From the NCBI RefSeq assembly GCF_004962245.1, contig NZ_SUHQ01000018.1, positions 1-64,000 on the forward strand: DNA of 64,000 bases, read 5' to 3'. This DNA comes from Mesorhizobium sp. GTDB lineage: Bacteria; Pseudomonadota; Alphaproteobacteria; Rhizobiales; Rhizobiaceae. Below, in pieces: positions 61,414 through 64,000 of the stretch; position 1 is the first letter of the stretch, and every line of letters begins with the position of its first letter. The notes under the pieces are model-generated. The model searched no databases. It saw nothing but the letters and a program-made list of their open reading frames with translations, and had not been told where the DNA came from. Position numbers and translations under genes: made by a program.

Positions 61414-64000
61414 GCTGGTTGCCGCTCTCCTTCGGCGCGCCGATGGTGCTGTGGGGCCTTCTGGCCCTGCCGGTGATCTGGTGGCTTTTGCGGTTCACCC
61501 CACCCAAGCCGCAGACCGAGATCTTCCCGCCGCTGAAGATCCTGGCCCGCGTGCTGAAGCGCGAGGAGACGCCGCAACAGAGCCCGTGGTGGCTGACGCT
61601 GCTCAGGCTGCTGATGGCGGCCCTTATCGTTGCGGCGCTGGCCGAACCTGTCTTCAACCCGCGTGAAAGACTGCCGGCCGAAGGCGCCGCCCTTGCGCTG
61701 GTCATCGACAATGACTGGGCAAGTGCCGCCGACTGGGGCCAGCGCGTCGCCACCGCCGAACGGCTGATCGCCGACGCCAGCTCCAACGACGTGCCCGTCA
61801 TCATCGCCTTCACCGCCGAAAAGCCAAACGCCGAGATCGGCCCCTTCGACGCCGCCACCGCGCTTGACCGGCTGCGCGCGGCAAAGCCGCGGCCGATCCC
61901 GACCGACCGCCCTGCCGTCTACGCCCGCGTCGCGGCAACCCTGGAGACCTTGCCGGGCGCCAGCGTCGCCGTGCTCGCCGACGGTCTGGCGGCGGAAGGC
62001 GACGAGGCGGCCTTCAACACGCTTCTGTCGAAGAACGCCGCGCGTGTCGTCTGGGCCGTATCCGACCGGCCTGCCTTGATCGGCCTGACCGGCGCCGACA
62101 ACCAGGTGGACGGCTTCGAGCTGACCGCCATCCGCGCGCCGGGCGATCCGGCGCCGGCTCAGGTGACCGCCGGCGCCTTCGACGACAAGGGCCGCCGCAT
62201 CGCCGACGCCACGCTGACCTTCTCGCCCGGCGAATCCACCGCCACCGGCACGATGGCGGTGCCGTTCGAACTGCGCAACGATTTCGCTTCGATCGCGCTT
62301 GACGGCGAGCGGCAGGCCGGCGCCGTCCGCGTGCTCGACGAGAGTTCCAAGCGCCGCCGCGTCGGGCTGCTGTCGCAGGCCGAGGCCGACCAGGCGCAGC
62401 CGCTTCTGTCGCCGCTCTACTACATCCGCCGCGCGCTGCAGCCCTTCGCCGATCTGGTCGAACCGTCCAGCGCCGACCTTGCCGACGCCATCCCGCAGCT
62501 CCTCGACCAGAAGCCGGCGATGATCGTCATGGCCGATATCGGCACCATTCCGGAGCAAGTGCGGCAAAGGCTGGTCGACTGGGTCGACAATGGCGGCACG
62601 CTGGTGCGGTTCGCCGGCTCGCGGCTGGTCGCCGCCGGCAATGACGACGATCTGCTGCCGGTCAGGCTGCGCATCGGCGAGCGCTCGCTCGGCGGCGCGC
62701 TGTCGTGGACGACGCCGCAGGCAGTCACCGACTTTCCCAAGACCGGCCCCTTCGCCGACCTGGCTCCGCCCGCCGAGGTCACCGTCACCAGGCAAGTGCT
62801 GGCCGAGCCGACGCCTGATATCGTCGAGCGCACCTGGGCCACGCTTGCCGACGGCACGCCGCTGGTGACCGGGATGAAGAAGGGCAAGGGCACGCTCGTC
62901 CTGTTCCATGTCACGCCGGAGGCGACATGGTCGAACCTGCCGATCTCCGGCAGCTTCGTCGAGATGCTGCGGCGCATCGTGCAACTGTCGCGCAACCAGG
63001 GTGCGGCGGTCGCCAATGCCGAAGCCGCCGCCACTTCGCTGGCGCCCTACCGCATGATATCAGCCGACGGCACGCTCGTGCCGCCGACGCCGGATGCACG
63101 GCCGCTGGTGCCGGGTACCGGCCCGCTGCCGGTGACGTTCGAGAACCCGCCCGGCCTGTACGGAACCGAGACCGGCGTCTTTGCCCACAATCTGCTCGAT
63201 GCCGAAAGCAGCTTCGCACCGCTGGTCCGTCCTCAGATCACCGTGCCGGTCACCACCGTCCAGTACGCTTTCGACGAATCGCACAATTTGAAGGGCCCGC
63301 TGGTGGCGACAGCCCTTGTGCTGATGGTGCTCGACACGCTGGCCGTGTTCTGGATGGGCGGCCTCTTCTCGCGCCGGCCCCGCCACGCCCGCGCTGCCGC
63401 AACCACCGCCGCCCTGCTGATTGCGCTCGGCGCCCTGGTCGGCCACGCCGACATCGCCCGCGCCGATGATGCCAAACCCGGCGATGAGCGGGCGATCGAG
63501 GACATTTCGAAGACCCGGATCGCCTATGTGCAGACCGGCGAACGGAGCGTCGATTCGATCAGCCAGGCCGGGCTGGAGGGCCTGACCCGCTTCCTGATCG
63601 AGAAGACCGCGCTCGAGCCGGGGGCGCCGGCCAGTGTCGATATCTCGAAGGATCAGCTGTCCTTCTATCCCCTGATCTATTGGCCGATCGACCCTGCCGC
63701 ACCGATGCCGAGCCAGGCGGCGATCGCCCGCGTCGACGCCTATATGCAGCAGGGCGGCACGGTGCTGTTCGACACGCGCGACCAGTTCGCCACCGGCATC
63801 GGCGCGGATTCGGCCAGCCCGGCGACAGAGCGGCTGCGCGACATCCTCGGCAATCTCAACGTGCCGCCGCTGGAACCGGTGCCGTCGGACCACGTGCTGA
63901 CCAAGTCCTTCTACATCCTGCCTGAATTTCCCGGACGCTTCGCCGGCGGCCCGCTCTGGGTCGCGGCGTCGCTCGAAGCCAGCAACGTCGAGAACCGCCC
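61410..64000 (+). CDS. DUF4159 membrane protein (partial, runs off the window)
   Basis: The frame is open from the ATG at 61410 to the window end (863 complete codons). It starts MSWLPLSFGAPMVLWGLLAL, a BatA-type N-terminal region with two transmembrane helices (about 10-30 and 62-80). A large VWA-like domain follows, then further transmembrane helices around 625-650 (GPLVATALVLMVLDTLAVFW). The DUF4159 domain starts about residue 690 (IAYVQTGERSVDSIS, FYPLIYWPID). It is the third gene of the MoxR cluster. The C-terminus is missing. Confidence 0.88.
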   Translation, partial: MSWLPLSFGAPMVLWGLLALPVIWWLLRFTPPKPQTEIFPPLKILARVLKREETPQQSPWWLTLLRLLMAALIVAALAEPVFNPRERLPAEGAALALVIDNDWASAADWGQRVATAERLIADASSNDVPVIIAFTAEKPNAEIGPFDAATALDRLRAAKPRPIPTDRPAVYARVAATLETLPGASVAVLADGLAAEGDEAAFNTLLSKNAARVVWAVSDRPALIGLTGADNQVDGFELTAIRAPGDPAPAQVTAGAFDDKGRRIADATLTFSPGESTATGTMAVPFELRNDFASIALDGERQAGAVRVLDESSKRRRVGLLSQAEADQAQPLLSPLYYIRRALQPFADLVEPSSADLADAIPQLLDQKPAMIVMADIGTIPEQVRQRLVDWVDNGGTLVRFAGSRLVAAGNDDDLLPVRLRIGERSLGGALSWTTPQAVTDFPKTGPFADLAPPAEVTVTRQVLAEPTPDIVERTWATLADGTPLVTGMKKGKGTLVLFHVTPEATWSNLPISGSFVEMLRRIVQLSRNQGAAVANAEAAATSLAPYRMISADGTLVPPTPDARPLVPGTGPLPVTFENPPGLYGTETGVFAHNLLDAESSFAPLVRPQITVPVTTVQYAFDESHNLKGPLVATALVLMVLDTLAVFWMGGLFSRRPRHARAAATTAALLIALGALVGHADIARADDAKPGDERAIEDISKTRIAYVQTGERSVDSISQAGLEGLTRFLIEKTALEPGAPASVDISKDQLSFYPLIYWPIDPAAPMPSQAAIARVDAYMQQGGTVLFDTRDQFATGIGADSASPATERLRDILGNLNVPPLEPVPSDHVLTKSFYILPEFPGRFAGGPLWVAASLEASNVENR

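Overview
The window is GC-rich, densely coded chromosomal DNA from an alphaproteobacterium, most likely a Mesorhizobium-like member of the Rhizobiales. The evidence is the gene families present (BA14K, DUF1127, DUF1344, DUF1285, SoxR, a cytochrome bc1 operon, UbiK) and at least four families of short palindromic repeats, typical of rhizobia, scattered between and even inside genes. I see no rRNA, tRNA, CRISPR array, transposase or phage gene. Most of the region is housekeeping.

Layout. 1-5 kb: uvrB, extended at both ends by repeat-derived sequence, and an ABC-F ATPase. 5-12 kb: small stress or unknown proteins (DUF1127, VOC, DUF1428, DUF1488 and several tiny basic proteins), a TPR-sulfotransferase, a CSS-EAL phosphodiesterase and a Kazal-domain lipoprotein. 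12-15.5 kb: two cold-shock proteins sharing a leader element, BA14K, an MBL hydrolase and a Gly/Ala-rich protein. 15.6-21 kb: ilvE, a MarR/response-regulator/histidine-kinase operon and a GT4 glycosyltransferase. 20.7-28 kb: CsaA-like, YbjN and UbiK proteins; an lgt-MidA-pgeF-M24 peptidase cluster; a repeat-containing lipoprotein; prs. 28-33 kb: divergent AraC regulator and Fsr-type MFS exporter, then an SbmA/BacA-type ABC transporter.

32.7-37 kb is the most accessory-looking block. Five minus-strand genes lie close together: a LacI-type regulator (apparently with an ATT start), a PanB-like protein that has lost the canonical metal ligands, a fatty-acid-hydroxylase-type di-iron enzyme, a periplasmic sugar-binding protein, and a MocE-like Rieske ferredoxin. 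I read this as a possible uptake and oxidative (for example O-demethylation) pathway for a sugar or inositol-like compound. The substrate is unknown.

37-46 kb: rplY-pth-ychF, corA, two MaoC hydratases, apt and petABC. 46-53 kb: cupin, an HxlR regulator divergent from a DUF1326 gene with candidate operators between them, DUF6665 and a paired exporter of two ABC half-transporters. 53.5-59.4 kb: trmL, soxR with an apparent SoxR box, hemF, DUF1344, DUF1059, and the DUF1285-NUDIX-cca operon. 59.5 kb to the end: MoxR ATPase, DUF58 and a DUF4159 membrane protein that runs off the window.

Many genes have long open frames on the opposite strand. These are GC-bias shadows and are not annotated. Starts were chosen from ribosome-binding sites, family length and overlaps, and are inferences.
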